NCBI GenBank assembly: GCA_905250885.1
Contig: CAJNOQ010001572.1
Location: forward strand, 1 to 30,284
Source of the DNA: Didymodactylos carnosus
Taxonomy: Eukaryota; Rotifera; Eurotatoria; Philodinida; Philodinidae
DNA length: 30,284 nt
Direction: 5' to 3'
Shown: positions 1 to 12,489 of the stretch, one piece after another
Position numbering within the stretch: position 1 is the first letter of the stretch
Layout: each line of letters begins with the position of its first letter
The notes under the pieces: model-generated
What the model was told of the DNA's origin: nothing
The model's input: the letters and a program-made list of their open reading frames with translations, nothing else
Database searches by the model: none
Made by a program: the position numbers and the translations under genes

Positions 1-48
1 AAAACGTTGAAACGTATTCTGCGAAACGGGTATGCAGGACTGTACGAT

Positions 49-95
49 ACGGATATCGGTTTCTATTAGGAGCAAATGCCAAAACCGATATTCGT
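49..95. repeat. short inverted repeat (hairpin)
   Basis: Arms at 49-62 (ACGGATATCGGTTT) and 82-95 pair at 13 of 14 positions around a 19-nt loop. No gene is visible around it. It may be a fragment of an element that begins left of the window. Function unknown. Confidence 0.5.
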
Positions 96-217
96 TTTGT
101 AAGCTACGGATTTTTTTTAGAGAGCAGTCGGATAATTATTTTACTCACAAGTAAATAAATCGTGTATGAAGTTAATTTCAATGGTTGGGAGCTAGAATTT
201 GTTTCAGAATTTCAATA

Positions 218-488
218 CACTGTAATCTTGAATTATTTTCAATTTTATAGAAAATCGACTATAAAATCCCTGAGAATTTTCAAATTTATGGAAAATCCTC
301 ACCGATTTTCCAACTTTATAGAAAATGTTGATTTTCAGGATTCTTGAAAATCGAGTCGATTTTCTATAAATTTGATTTTCTAGAATATTGAAAATCAAGG
401 AGGATTTTCAAGTTTTTAGAAAACGATTGATTTTCCATAAATGAAAATCAACGGGGATTTTCTATAAATAATTTTCAAGATTACAGTG
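218..488. mobile_element. 271-bp TA-flanked MITE (Tc1/mariner-like)
   Basis: The ends are inverted copies: CACTGTAATCTTGA at 218-231 and its reverse complement ending at 488. TA lies directly outside both ends (216-217 and 489-490), as expected for a TA target-site duplication. The TIR similarity continues inward with indels to the TATAGAAAATC motif. The interior has no convincing coding frame and consists largely of alternating GAAAATC and GATTTTC blocks every 15-30 nt, so each strand can fold into a chain of small hairpins. The two open frames here only reflect this repeat. The superfamily is inferred from the TA duplication and the short TIR; no transposase is present. Confidence 0.75.
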
Positions 489-490
489 TA

Positions 491-1767
491 CCTCAGTTTT
501 ATTCTGACGAGTAAAATCTCTCAAAAACATACGATTCTAAAATGTCTACAAAATATAGAAAAGTCCTATGTAAAATTGATATGGTTAAAACGAAATAGAC
601 TGATATCAACCAATGTGCTATGCCTCTATTTTTTTGCTTATTCGTTTCCATTCGTCATTTGGATCTTCCCCTTTATTTCCCGTACTCAGCAAGAACTGTT
701 TTATAGAAAGTATCGAATAGGTCTCTGTATTATTCATCGATGTCATGACGTGGAAGCGAAAAATCTTTTTTGAAGTTCTAAATGAACTAAGTCTTGATTA
801 TTACGTCAAACGATATCTGCCCCCTAGACCTTCTAAAGTATAGGAGACCGATTTGTTCTCTTCCCTTTTTTATAATGATTTATTTTTCTTGGAAAATTTC
901 AAAGCGAGTAAATGTGGTCAACTTTTTCGCATGAAACATGTAAAAAAGATGTTAAATGAACATGTATCATCTGTTATTAAATGGTTCGAGTTTTTATAGA
1001 AGAATTAGAATATAGAAAAGGTGTTCCTCTATGTTTGTATGTGTTATGATTTTCTGTCAGTATTAATAAACCACAAGTGATTATTAAGAGAAGATAGGTA
1101 TTTGTTATTTGCGTTCGTCCTTTTCGTTCTGCTCTGCTTTGTTTTCTTTTAACACTTATGTCCATGCACATACCAAAAATTATTTTAAATATGTCTTCTC
1201 TTTTGTATCTCTTTTTATGTACTGCCGGTGTATTTATTTATTCATTCATTTTGCAAGCGCTCCAAAGCGTGGTAATAAAGTTCGCATAATTCAAAAAAAA
1301 AAGTGCACTAGCTTATCTTACAAACTGGAAAAGCTCTTGTTAAGAAGATGTAACCACTACTTTTCTGTGACCTGAAGCGAACGAAGACATAGAAATGATG
1401 ACTGTGACTTTTAAATACAATTTGAGAAATACCTTGATCAAACACAATGATACATTTTTTTGTTTTTAGTTGTATGTTACATTTTAAAAATGACTAAGCT
1501 CTGAAATAAAAGTTAAAATCATGCTTTAAGTACGTGTTGAACATGTACTTTAAGTATCCAGAATATTCTTCTTCATTGAAAATACTGTTAAAAGATGTAA
1601 TGATCAGAAATTCATATGCAAGACTTACAGTACTCAACTAAAGTAAGGTCATCCTTGTAACTCAAGAATCATGACAACTAATGACTTCTAATTTTGTGTG
1701 ATTGAATGCTCATCATCCAACAAGTTTAGGTCTCTTTGATTCGATAGTTCAAGAAATCAGAGATCAG
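491..1767. other. intergenic, no gene recognised
   Basis: AT-rich sequence with only short, unconvincing open frames on both strands. I see no splice-linked coding exons, RNA gene or clear repeat. Its role is unknown. Confidence 0.5.
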
Positions 1768-2141
1768 CACGGGCCGGGCTTATGGCCGGGATAGAAAATT
1801 TTATAGAGAGGTCAGGCTGGGCTTGATCCGCAAAGTATTTTGGTCGGGTCAGGCCGGGCTGAACTTAGAACTTTTAGGTATGCATGGATTTGTAATTTAT
1901 ATGTATACCCAGCACCGAGAAATCATAAAAATATAAATAGTAGCTTGAGAAATACATTTATACCGCTTAGCCAGCAGAAGCATTACAGATACAAGATGAA
2001 AAAACGCAAAGTGGACAGACCGAGCCGGGCCAGAAAAGTTTCGCGATTGGTCGGACCGGGCCAAATAAGTCGGGCCGAACCGGACCTGGTCCGGAAACTT
2101 TCATCATCGGGCCGGGCCGGGTCAAAAATTTTCGGCCCGTG
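1768..2141. mobile_element. GC-rich hAT-like MITE (about 374 bp)
   Basis: Strikingly GC-rich against an AT-rich surrounding. It starts CACGGGCCGGGC at 1768 and ends with the inverse GGCCCGTG at 2141. Many degenerate GGGCCGGGCC/GGTCGGACCGGGCC copies are clustered in the first about 100 bp and the last about 150 bp, in opposite orientations. The 8 bp outside each end (1760-1767 GAGATCAG; 2142-2149 TGGATCTG) match at 5 of 8 positions, compatible with a decayed hAT 8-bp duplication. The open frames here translate the repeats into Pro/Gly/Arg-rich shadow peptides and are not genes. The hAT assignment is an inference from end structure. Confidence 0.55.
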
Positions 2142-5100
2142 TGGATCTGCAAGAGATATGAGTGCTTCATTTCTTGTCCGATTTCTTGGGCCTTAGTTCT
2201 TCAGCTTCGCCTCCTCCACGTATGTTTCAACCGTCGGTGCTCATTCTCTATAAATTTCTCAAACCATACAATATTTAACCTTCAAACTTCGTGTAAATAA
2301 TCTATAGGCATTGCGAAATATTTGACGCAATTCTGAAATTGAAAAAAGTATTCCGAGACTAAGTTATGAACTTTTTTCCGAAAGAACGTCGTATTTAAAA
2401 GTCATCCTCAATCGTAAAATAGCTAGCTGTATTTAACCGCATTCTCGAAAGTTTAGAATGCTCAATTTTCGCCTTCAGAATTCGAATTTTAGTTTTCGGA
2501 AAAGCGCACGATGTTTATGAATATCAGATGAATTTCTCCTGCAACACACATATAAACAGGATTTATTACGTCAACAATGGACAACACTTTTGTTTCTTTT
2601 ATATCCAAAATAGAGAGGATGAAGCAGAAAGTACATTTCGTATTAATATAGTAGTCTTTCCACATTTTTGTGAGCTTTTTGCTTCATTTCTTCTATCTAC
2701 AGATGCATTGTTCGAATTAGAGTGAATATTTATTTTCAATATGTTATGTGTAGGATTATGTTTGATAATTTGAAACGGATGATATTTTTTTCACTCTAAA
2801 ATTAGCACTTGGAAAATATTCCTATTGTTAAAATAAACAAATGCTAATAATATGATGATGAACACACACAATCCTTTGATTGAACGCATTGTCTATAGAA
2901 TCATTTGAGTAGAACTATCAACAACAACGTGTATATATATATCTTTATATGTGTGTATGTGTATATATATACAATCTAAGGTAAACACGAGTCTACTGGT
3001 GATAGACACTAACACAATAACTGTTTTTAGAAACAGTCTCTTTTCTCTTCTATTTATTTAACTGCATCATTTTTTTTTTTTTGACATGGGAAGACATTGA
3101 ATCTCAGCATGAACAAAATAGTTAAAAATAACATTCTTGTTTTCCTTTACTTAGAGATGTTACAACAATATGATCATTTTCGAAATCAGGTTTCTTCTAT
3201 AATTTAAAATTTCAGTCTAATAACAAATTCAGACGTATTCAGTCGAACTTTCAATTTATTCAAATATTCTGTAAAAATTGAATACAAGTTGAATCTCAGT
3301 ATCTGCATCTGATGACTGGTAACAAAATGATATTTCTATACCAATGTTTGTGTATTTACAGATTTTTTAATTTGATGTTTGACGTGTGCACAAATGGAAG
3401 CTACTACTGTACTATAAACTTATGTTTCCTATTTTAAATATAATTCTTAAACATACAACAAGAAAGAGGAAAGAGACCGATGTATACTGAGATAATAGAA
3501 ACTTTTTTATATTTCATTTCTTGAAGAGACACTCTTCTTTTTATGTTCAATCATCGAATAAGAAATGTTAATACAATAAGTTAAATTCTAAAATAAACAG
3601 TCTAACATTTGATGTTTTAAAAAACAAAATGAAACGCCACAATTCAGTACATCCAAAATATTATGATAAAATCCTAAATCATTTATTCTCAATAACACTT
3701 GTTACTATTAAATGGGCAAGAATATATTATTCTTAATAAACTCTTAAGTATGTTAAATCAAGTTAAGAGTGTTTTAGTCGCAATTGCACTAAAGTTTTTA
3801 TTTCATTTATTTTCTCTATCATTAATATGTCTAGTGAGTTTTCTTCAAAGTCACTGATTACTTTGACACTCTAGATGAGAAAATTATGCTGTCAAATGAT
3901 TATTATATAATGAATAACATAAGAATTTAGTTGTGTTTTTTATGAGTAAATTATGATTAATAAAATATTCACTAATTCATTGACAGTTGTCAATTTTTGA
4001 ACAAATGTCCGTTAAAAATTATTGTTATGGACAACAGACACTTCCGATAAATCCCTCATTACCAAATTAATACGTTGAGATAGTAAATGTGAAGATAGAA
4101 GAAAAATACTACTATCAATTTGAATGAGAATGAATGAGCGTGATATGACTGCAAGAGAGTAAGAGTAAAAGAATGTTATCCAAAAGGAGTCATCATATTT
4201 GCTGCTGTAATTATAAAGAGCTAAAGATTTTAGCTTATGTAGAGGAAGTGTCAAGTATTTTATTAAGCAGGTGTTACTTTAGCAATCAACATCTGCTCAA
4301 TCACTCAATCATTTATGATAATAGAGATTTGTCTTCTATTTGGATTAAAGTATCTCTCTCCATCTACTTAACGATTTCGTTAAAAAAATTTTATTTCAAA
4401 GATGATGATAATGATCGACTTTATCATCATTTCAAAATGATAATCATAAGTATGTGAATATCTAAATGAATATTTATATGATAAGACAAATGAATGAGAA
4501 TATATTTGAATAAGTGATCGAGTACTATGTTAATGAATCAATGTCTATAATAAGAGTACTATTAAAACTAATTAATTAATTAATATTAATTCAATCGAAC
4601 TATGCATAAAATTTAAGAAAGAAAGAACTATCATTTGAATATGTGTGGAGAGCAGACATCCATTCATCCTTATGAATTAATAAGCTATAACAAGAACTTG
4701 TTATTAATACATTACAAAATTCTATTCAAAAAACATCATCTATTCTCTCTAATAATCATTAATATATTGCAATGATGAACACTCAATGGGAAAAAGTACA
4801 GTAAAAACATTTTCTTTTTTTGATCAATTTAAATTTGAAAGATGTTTTAGTAAATCTCATTTATTCATTCTTAACTCTTATTTCATGTGATATAGAATGG
4901 CAATGAGATTTTTTGATAAATCAACATGTATTTCCTTTCTATAGTTTATTGCTCTCAGATAGAACCTAACACAATTAGTGATAGTCTGTCACTTTTTCTT
5001 TTTTCGTGGCTGATCTACTTTTACAATTTTGTGTATGAACATGCAGCCAAGATAGCAGACAGTATATCTACAATTGAAACTTGACCAACCCGAAACCTAT

Positions 5101-5216
5101 CTCTTCTTCGATTCTACACAATTATTTTCTTTCTTTCTCTCCCATATGTATTTTAGTACCGTTTTATAGAGAAGAAGAAGATGATGAAGATGAAGTAGAC
5201 AACGAACAGTACAGTA

Positions 5217-5220
<4 letters not shown>

Positions 5221-5262
<42 letters not shown>
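5221..5262 (+). repeat. (CT)21 microsatellite
   Basis: Uninterrupted CT dinucleotide repeat of 42 nt in intergenic DNA. The frame that runs through it gives an artificial Ser-Leu run and is not a gene. Confidence 0.95.
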
Positions 5263-5266
<4 letters not shown>

Positions 5267-8200
5267 CTCTCAATTGTACGAACTGTATAATATAAACAAA
5301 ACGAAATAAAATTCTTTACGATGATACACTTGCTCTAAAAAGATTTATTTTATTCATCATCGATTTTGTTTTGTTCCATGTCCATTTCTTCAATACTGAC
5401 AATTAAGTTATAGTAAAAAAAATGTACAATAAATTATAGTTACATTTATGAAGAAAATTTGATCACATTTTTTAAATCTATTTTTTGTGAATTAAATTTA
5501 CTTATTTTCGACATATTTATTGATCTACAGGTAATTTGACGTTTGATTTTTTACTAGAGATCTATCACTAGACACAATGTCCAATCCAATCAACATGTAC
5601 TTTTTATTTATTTATTTATTTTGGTAAACTTTCTTTGATAATATTTATGTCTATCGCGTAATACGCGAAGAATGAGTGTAAATATACTCATTCTAAACAT
5701 TTTTGGCCTTCGTAATCAGAAAAATTCCCTTTAATGTGCGTGCAGCTCATATAAAACAAAAGTATTAATTAAAATTTCTCTCTTATTTTGTTTTTTTTTT
5801 TTGGTTCAATTCTTCGGATCATGTGAGTAATGCACGCACGCTACTTTTAAGATCATATTTTCAAAGCAGAATTCTTTTTCGTTCATAGTTCATTGAGTCT
5901 ATATGTATTTCGATATGGATGACATCAAATTTCTTTTTCAATTTTTTATTTTATAATTTGTCTAGAGTAACATATTAAATGTCAGATTATATCGTTACTC
6001 ACATTTTGACATACACAGATAGATCTTAGAATTTCTTAATAACAAACTCTCTCTATAGTCAATTAGACGAGGAAGACTAAAAACAAAAAGAAATTTAATG
6101 CAGATGTTAAATGATATGTAATACATAAAATAGTGATTCAACATTATTTGCTAAAAAAACTGTTCAAATATCTGATTTTATCTCAATGATAATTCAAGAA
6201 ATTTGAATATTAATGAATTTTTATCATTTATGGTGAATATTTCACTCGAAAGAATAATATAATATAAATAAATTGAATGATGATAATGATGAGAAATATT
6301 ATTGTTAGAGGAAAATTATCTAATTATAATGTTCATATAAGGATGATAATCAATAGGTAACATTTATGTTTTTCTCATCATACCACCATAATAACCAAAT
6401 AGAAAAAAAATGAATGATATTAATCTCCTGTAGATTTTTGTTCATTTCCACATAAATGTCCATTATTTGGTGATATCTGCAAATTAAAAAAAAGAAAAAA
6501 TATCTCATTTATAGACTAGTAAATTGTTTTTGCTTTCTAAATCAAGTTCATCTGTAAATAGTAAGGTTCAAAGTAGTTGAACATTAATTGTCATTATACT
6601 GTATCACTAGTGTAGACAAGTCCACACGTTCTTTTTTTTTTTTTCTCTTCTTGTGTAATAACTTGTCATATCTGACGTTTTGGTGTGAAAACAATCATCA
6701 TTCATCCATTATACACTATCTTATATTCACATCAATTCCTTTATAGTCTATATTGTTCTTTAACAGGTTCTTTTTTTGTCTCGAATATTAATGGAGATTG
6801 AAGGAAGTTGAATTTGAGAATGACCATACAATTACGTATGCATGTCTCAATTTTGAAGATATGGAAAACACTTTTAGGATTGTAATTTTTGATTTTCATC
6901 TCTTTTCATTCATAAAACGATGATCTTATTCTTGTTTGAATATAATAGATATACGTGATGTAAGAATCTCTATTCTAATGTCAAAAACAGCTGTGAATGA
7001 ATAAGAAAATTATCTTATTGAGAAATCTTGATTATACAGATGTTTAATTTTTTTTCTTTTTCGTTTAAAATAACTAACTGTTCACTTGAAAGTTAAATTT
7101 TATCTGTACATATAGATTATACCGATAATATAAGTAGACAGCGGTAATAATAAGAATTTTTATTATATAATTCAACTCAAATGTATACAACACACTTCAT
7201 CTAGCTGTTAATTAACATTTTACTCTTTATTTACATCTCTGTAGATAAAACTGTTTTTTTTTCTTCTTCAAAAACACAAATAAAATATATTCAAAATTTA
7301 TATGACTGATAAATCGTCAATTGTAAAAGTGACGTCTTTTCATAGTGATTTTGGATTCAACTATTAACTTTTTAACAGTATAATTCGATATATCATAGAA
7401 TAAATAATAAAAAGATTCATTAACAATAGTAAATAACATCGTCTCCTATTTTATCCTTAATTTTTACGGTTCAGATTCGACAAGTAGAAGAAATGTTTTT
7501 TTAAGCACGATATGTTATTAATCATCTATTGAAAAAAAATGAATTGTTCACTGTATTCATTTTGTTTTTTTCTATGCCTATGAAATGAGCTATTAAAGAG
7601 AACAATTGATGTCGATCATCGAAATATTATTATTGATTTGACACACTTCACTTTCAATTAGTCCATGAATAATCTTTTGTAAAAGAGAGAGAGGGAGAGA
7701 GGGAAAGAGAATCATGAAGATTGTTCAATTTAAACAGTTTCACTTTTTTCATTGTACACTTCCCAATGGTAAAAAAATAAATGAAGTGAAACTATGAACG
7801 TGTATAAATAAAAGTAGAGCAAATGTAAAATTTTTATTTATCCTAGGGAATTATACATTGAATACATACAAATACACAACCAACACACTATACATGTTTC
7901 TGAAAATAAATATCAGATGTTCAAACATGAAACGCAAACGTTTTACGTTGAGATAATAATTTTGACTATAAATTAGAAAATTTAATTTTTGTTAAAATTG
8001 ACACACGATTTACTGATTTTTCTGATATTTGAGAATAGAAACAATGTGTCCGTCCGCTATTCAAAAAAGTAAAAAAAAAAGTTTATTTTACTTCAGTTCA
8101 GCCCTTCTTCAATAATATCATATTTTCTGATTCACTAACAAAAACATCTTATTAGTGATCTAAAGTAGAGTACAGATCATGAATGATTTCTACATCTTCA

Positions 8201-8274
8201 GAAACATTTGTTATGCATATTAATTAAGATAATTTATTACTCTATTTTATAATTTATTACTCAAACTATTTTAT

Positions 8275-8285
8275 TCTATTTTAGA
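8275..8285 (+). promoter_or_regulatory. candidate trans-splice acceptor for FGFRL1
   Basis: A pyrimidine-rich stretch ending TATTTTAG at 8284 lies 29 nt before the chosen ATG at 8314. In animals with spliced-leader trans-splicing, such as bdelloid rotifers and flatworms, an AG acceptor at this distance would receive the leader. Similar sites precede two other genes in this window. This is an inference. Confidence 0.35.
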
Positions 8286-8313
8286 ACAATTTTTTTATAT
8301 TTTATATGTCAAA

Positions 8314-10320
8314 ATGATTTTTTTATCATTATTTCAATCATTTACCATTATTATCGTTACAATTGGATGTATATACAGTAAAGGTATGTTGATATTTAAC
8401 TCAAAATAATAGTTTCATTTATCTTCTATCTCAAGGACCACCAAGATTATCGTCATCGAGTCCAAAAATTATTGAAAAAAATGAAAATGAAATGTATGAA
8501 ATGGAGTGTCCAATATCTATTGAACCTAATTTAAGTATTCAATGGTATAAAAATAATGAAGAAATTGATTCAACATGGACACAAATAGTTATAAAACGTT
8601 TATCATTAAAATTTCGTAAATTAAAAATATCAGATGAAGGTTTATATAAATGTGTGGCAGTAAATGGTTTTGGTAGTACAACGGCAGAAATTCAACTAAA
8701 TATTATATGTATGTTAACAATTGTATAATATATTCAATAATTTTTCTCATAATATATTGATGTTTAGCTAATGGAACTATAATAAATTCATTAAATCAAT
8801 CAGATAATCATCTTCAAAAATCTTCTTTACCATTGGAAGAGACGTATAATGGAGGTAAATAAAAATTATTTTTTTTTCTTCTAAATAATTTATTAATAAT
8901 TCAATATTATTTATTTCAAATTTATTTAGAAGCTCCACAATTTTTATCAAGACCTGAAATGATATCAACAAAATTGATTCAACCAGAGGGTACAACAGTT
9001 CAACTAAAATGTTTGGCAAGAGGAAAACCAAAACCAGAAATTAAATGGAAAAAAAATGGAAAAATATTAAGTGAAGATGAATATGGAATGATATCGTACG
9101 TTTTTATATATAAAATATTATTTTTTAAATAATTTTTATTATATATTTCTATTATTTATTATAGAAAACAAATATTAGAAATTAAAGATCTTCGTCAATC
9201 GGATACGGGAAATTATACATGTGAAATATCAAATCAAAATGGTTTTATCAATGCCACTTATATTCTTATTGTAACAGGTAATATATCAGTTAATAATTTT
9301 CAAATATATATATATATATAGATAATTTTATTTATTAAAAAACAGAAAAAGTACAATTTTTGGGAAATGATCCAGAAAATACTACTGTTGAATATGGTAA
9401 AAAGTTAATATTAAATTGTAAAATACAAACAAATGATCCTAATACACGAATACAAGTAAAAAGTTATTATAATTATAGATTAAAATGTTTTATCTAATCT
9501 ATTTTATTATTTCTAGTGGTTAAAACGTCTTCCAAATGATTATTATCGTTCAAATGCTATTGTTATTGACTCTGAACAATATGAACAAATTCAACATGAA
9601 ACATTGAGTATAAATGAACGATTTATATCAAATCCATTTATTATTCAACAAACAAGACAAATAGATGGTGGAACATATATTTGTTTAGTTCAAAATAATC
9701 ATGTAATGAATTATAAAAAAGCTTTTGTACAAATTATTGGTACTGGTAAATAGTTTAAATAAATAAAATTATTATTAATTAAAAAATAAAAAATAATTTC
9801 TTTCTTTTAAGATTCTGGTTCAATATCAAAAAATTTAACATTATCGAATAGTATAAATAATAATTTAATATATTTTATTTTAATTCCAATATGTTTAATT
9901 GGTTTAATATTATTTTTAATATTTTGTTATTATCGAACACGAAGACGAAAACAATTAATCAAAACATCATCCAATTGTCATCCATCACATAGGCCAATGA
10001 TTAATCATCATCAACAATATCATAATGGAAGTGGTGGTGGATCAACAACAACAACAAATAATAGAGTACGTAAAAATGATATAATTAATAATAATTCCAT
10101 TACTAGTGCTGATACTCTAACACGAATAACAAATAATTCTAGTAATAGTGGACAGTCAACTACCGATATTAATAATCAAAATAATTATCGTTATTTATCT
10201 TCGTCAAAACCAATAAAATCAAATAATAACGAAAAACGTTATGTTCTTAATAGTTATGCATCATCTGAATTATCAGCAGTAAACAGTGGACTGTATTATT
10301 CAAGAATTCAAGCTATATGA
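8314..10320 (+). CDS. fgfrl1: FGF receptor-like 1 orthologue (three Ig domains, no kinase)
   Basis: Eight exons: 8314-8383, 8436-8708, 8768-8854, 8930-9095, 9165-9277, 9346-9455, 9517-9745, 9812-10320. All introns are short GT-AG and the spliced frame is open for 518 aa (human FGFRL1 is about 504). Residues 1-22 form a signal peptide. Ig1 has C48, W60, C96 with the DEGLYKC pattern and the NGFGS motif. Ig2 has C171, W183, C218, preceded by a RPRF-like segment (APQFLSRPEM) and followed by INATY. Ig3 has C261, W274 in WLKR, and C329 in GTYIC. NGFGS, INATY and DP.NTTV.YG are shared with vertebrate FGFRL1, and GPP starts the mature protein in both. The membrane segment is about 368-390, followed by basic residues. 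The 128-residue tail has no kinase and carries a His cluster (406-420) recalling the His-rich tail of human FGFRL1. The family binds FGFs and heparin at the cell surface without kinase signalling; the planarian relative is nou-darake. Orthology rests on reading the sequence, not a search. Confidence 0.9.
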
Positions 10321-10391
10321 TGATCAAAGAGTAAAAGAAAATTTATCAGAATTGGAGCATAACAGTGATCGAGTCAGAGAACTGTGCAACA

Positions 10392-10407
10392 AATAAAAAT
10401 TAATAAA
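10392..10407 (+). terminator. polyadenylation signals for FGFRL1
   Basis: Two AATAAA hexamers (10392-10397 and 10402-10407) lie about 75-85 nt after the FGFRL1 stop and are followed by a T-rich stretch. This gives a short 3' UTR, typical of compact genes. Confidence 0.55.
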
Positions 10408-10616
10408 CTGTCACTATACAATCAAATATTTTTTTTTTTGCTGTTAAATTTTCAATATATGTTGTTATTTCCTTCTTTCTTGCAATTGTTCTTGTCTTAT
10501 CAACTTCAATGTTTTTTTCTCTCTCTTTTCTTCATTTTCTAGTTTAATAACGTTATTTTATTATTTACGTTTTGTGAAAATAATAAAAGTCTCAGTGAAG
10601 GTATTTCATGCGTATA

Positions 10617-11250
10617 TCTATAGTACTGCTCAAAATTATAAGAGTACACGATTTTTGAAGTTTCAAATTTCAAATTTTTTGGACAGCTAAAATGATGTCC
10701 TATCAGTGAGATACATGTCACTGATTCATAAAAGGGCTTCCAGAAAAACGTTTCAATGGGATCCTCCAACATTTTCGAATTTTTTCCCCAACAATTCAGT
10801 CTTGTAGAGCTGATAATTCTGATCAAAGTGAGATCTCTCCAAGTTCCCTACGACTATCCATAGCTATGGATGGTCCAAAAACAACTAAAATAAGCACTTT
10901 CTTGTTTTTCTAAGCAGTACACGGCGGTTTTTTTATGCGTTTTACAATTTTTCATGCACCTGTAGCTCCGTGAAGGTATGTCATAGAGATCTCGTTTTCA
11001 TCAGAATTTTCAACTCTACCAGACTGAACTATTGGAATAAAATTTCAAAAACTTCTCAGCAACTTAGGATCCCACTGGAGCGGTTTTCTGCAAACCGTAT
11101 TTTCAAGACTTTTTATAAATCAGTTACATGTACCTCAGCTGATAGGGCATCATTTCAGCTATCCAAATCACTATTTGGATTTATTTCAGCTAGTCGGCTT
11201 CATAGAAAAATTTCGAAAATCGTGTACTCTTATAATTTTGAGTTACTATA
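10617..11250. mobile_element. long inverted-repeat element, Tc1/mariner-like ends
   Basis: The left arm (about 10617-10840) and right arm (about 10985-11250) are diverged inverted copies over some 220-265 nt. The outer part CTCAAAATTATAAGAGTACA occurs in both arms in opposite orientation. Further matched blocks contain TGGGATCCT, CCTATCAG and GAGATCTCT. The flanking TATAGTA at both ends is compatible with TA target duplication. The two frames inside, one on each strand, are mirror images of the same arm sequence and encode no recognisable transposase. Best read as a non-autonomous or foldback derivative of a Tc1/mariner element; the superfamily is an inference. Confidence 0.7.
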
Positions 11251-11830
11251 CTGTAACTAAGTAAGGACCAAGAAAATCTTAAACATAGAACTTTGGATTC
11301 TTATAACTTAACAATAGTCTTCAATATCTTTCTAAAATTCCAATATTCTTACATGATTCATTCAGAGACGGCGGACGTGAACCTAGACCTATGATCTGAC
11401 AGGTCCATGTACAAACGTGTACTAGAGCTTGAGAGATACTAATTTCTAAGCAGGATGACTCTAATTCTCAAAGACAAGCAACTTAGGGATGGACCTGGAT
11501 TTATAATCTGGATCTGAAATAATGGACCCATGACCTGTGGCATGGACCTACCGCTTTCAGACCTAGACCTCTGCCTAATTTGAACCTGTGACTTAGACAT
11601 GGATCTGAACCTGAGGCCCAAAGTGAACTTTCGGCCTAATGCAAATAACTCTAAATGGGCATTTTGATACTAATTATATCTTGAAACAAGAGTGCTCAAA
11701 ATGAACATTGTAATAAAGAAAACGGTACGTTTAGTGAACTAAACTGAACTTCCAGTAAAGTCTTGGATTTAGGTGTTATCACTTTATATTCTTTAGGAAA
11801 ATGGTACGTAAAATGTAGTAACGTTAGTGT

Positions 11831-11916
11831 ACTTAAGGAAAGGGTCCCCTTCCCCTATATGTGTCCTCGAACTATGTCAGTTTATAGAGGACACCTGACT
11901 ACATATATCCTTAAGT
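11831..11916. repeat. imperfect hairpin inside the hAT-like element
   Basis: ACTTAAGGA (11831-11839) pairs with TCCTTAAGT (11908-11916), and GTGTCCTC (11861-11868) pairs with GAGGACAC (11887-11894), with unpaired sequence between. Could be a small foldback insertion or decayed internal repeat. Confidence 0.5.
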
Positions 11917-12489
11917 TCTTTCGATGAACAACGGGTAAGTATTTTCAGAGTTATTAATTAATTAAATTTTAAGTGGAATTTGGTTAGCTAGTTCGCATTT
12001 TGCAAAGCTTGTAGCTCGCTTAAAAATAATTGTAGAAATGTCGTTCTTGCACGGTTTGATAGCCGATGGCCTGTTGTTATGATAGGATGAAAAAAGTTTT
12101 AAAAAAAGCTTTCTTAACACAATAATTTATAATTAATCACCTAATAAATACTGATTAATATCACTCTGGTGTGTTACACTTTTATTTGCAAATTAACGAT
12201 TTATTGGATACAGTAACGTAATACGTCATTGGACAGAGATTTCCAGGGACTACAAATTTCTGTATTTGTCTTTTCAAAATGTTACCGATAAGCAGTTATT
12301 TGTACTCGGTTGTAGGCAAATGGGATTTCTACTATGGATTTCTCAACAGAGCGGCCATAAATGTTTTTTGAGTAACTCGAGAACGAAAGAGATAAAAAGT
12401 TCGAGTTTTCGGCATTTTGTAGAGAAGGCTTTATTATATCCTCACATCTACTTGGTGCTAAAAATCTTGGTTTTTCAGGCGGTAACTAT

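Larger units (their letters stand above)
2142..8313. other. 6.2-kb gene-poor AT-rich region upstream of FGFRL1
   Basis: No coding exon can be supported on either strand. Open frames of 65-94 codons have no recognisable motif and no splice-linked partners. Visible content is low-complexity: TA/TG runs near 2930-2975, a (CT)21 tract at 5221-5262, a GA-rich tract near 7685-7710, and many poly-T runs. It may hold 5' regulatory sequence or a non-coding first exon of the receptor gene downstream, but nothing in the sequence proves this. Confidence 0.5.

Noticed and set aside
1840-2196. 118-codon open frame, plus an opposite 67-codon frame
   Set aside because: Both run through the GC-rich subterminal repeats of the MITE; the Arg/Pro/Gly composition is a by-product of GGGCCGGGCC repeats.
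5081-5290. 69-codon frame with Ser-Leu repeats
   Set aside because: Generated by the (CT)21 microsatellite.
10539-11260. Frames of 95 and 96 codons on opposite strands
   Set aside because: They are mirror translations of the two arms of one inverted-repeat element and resemble no transposase.
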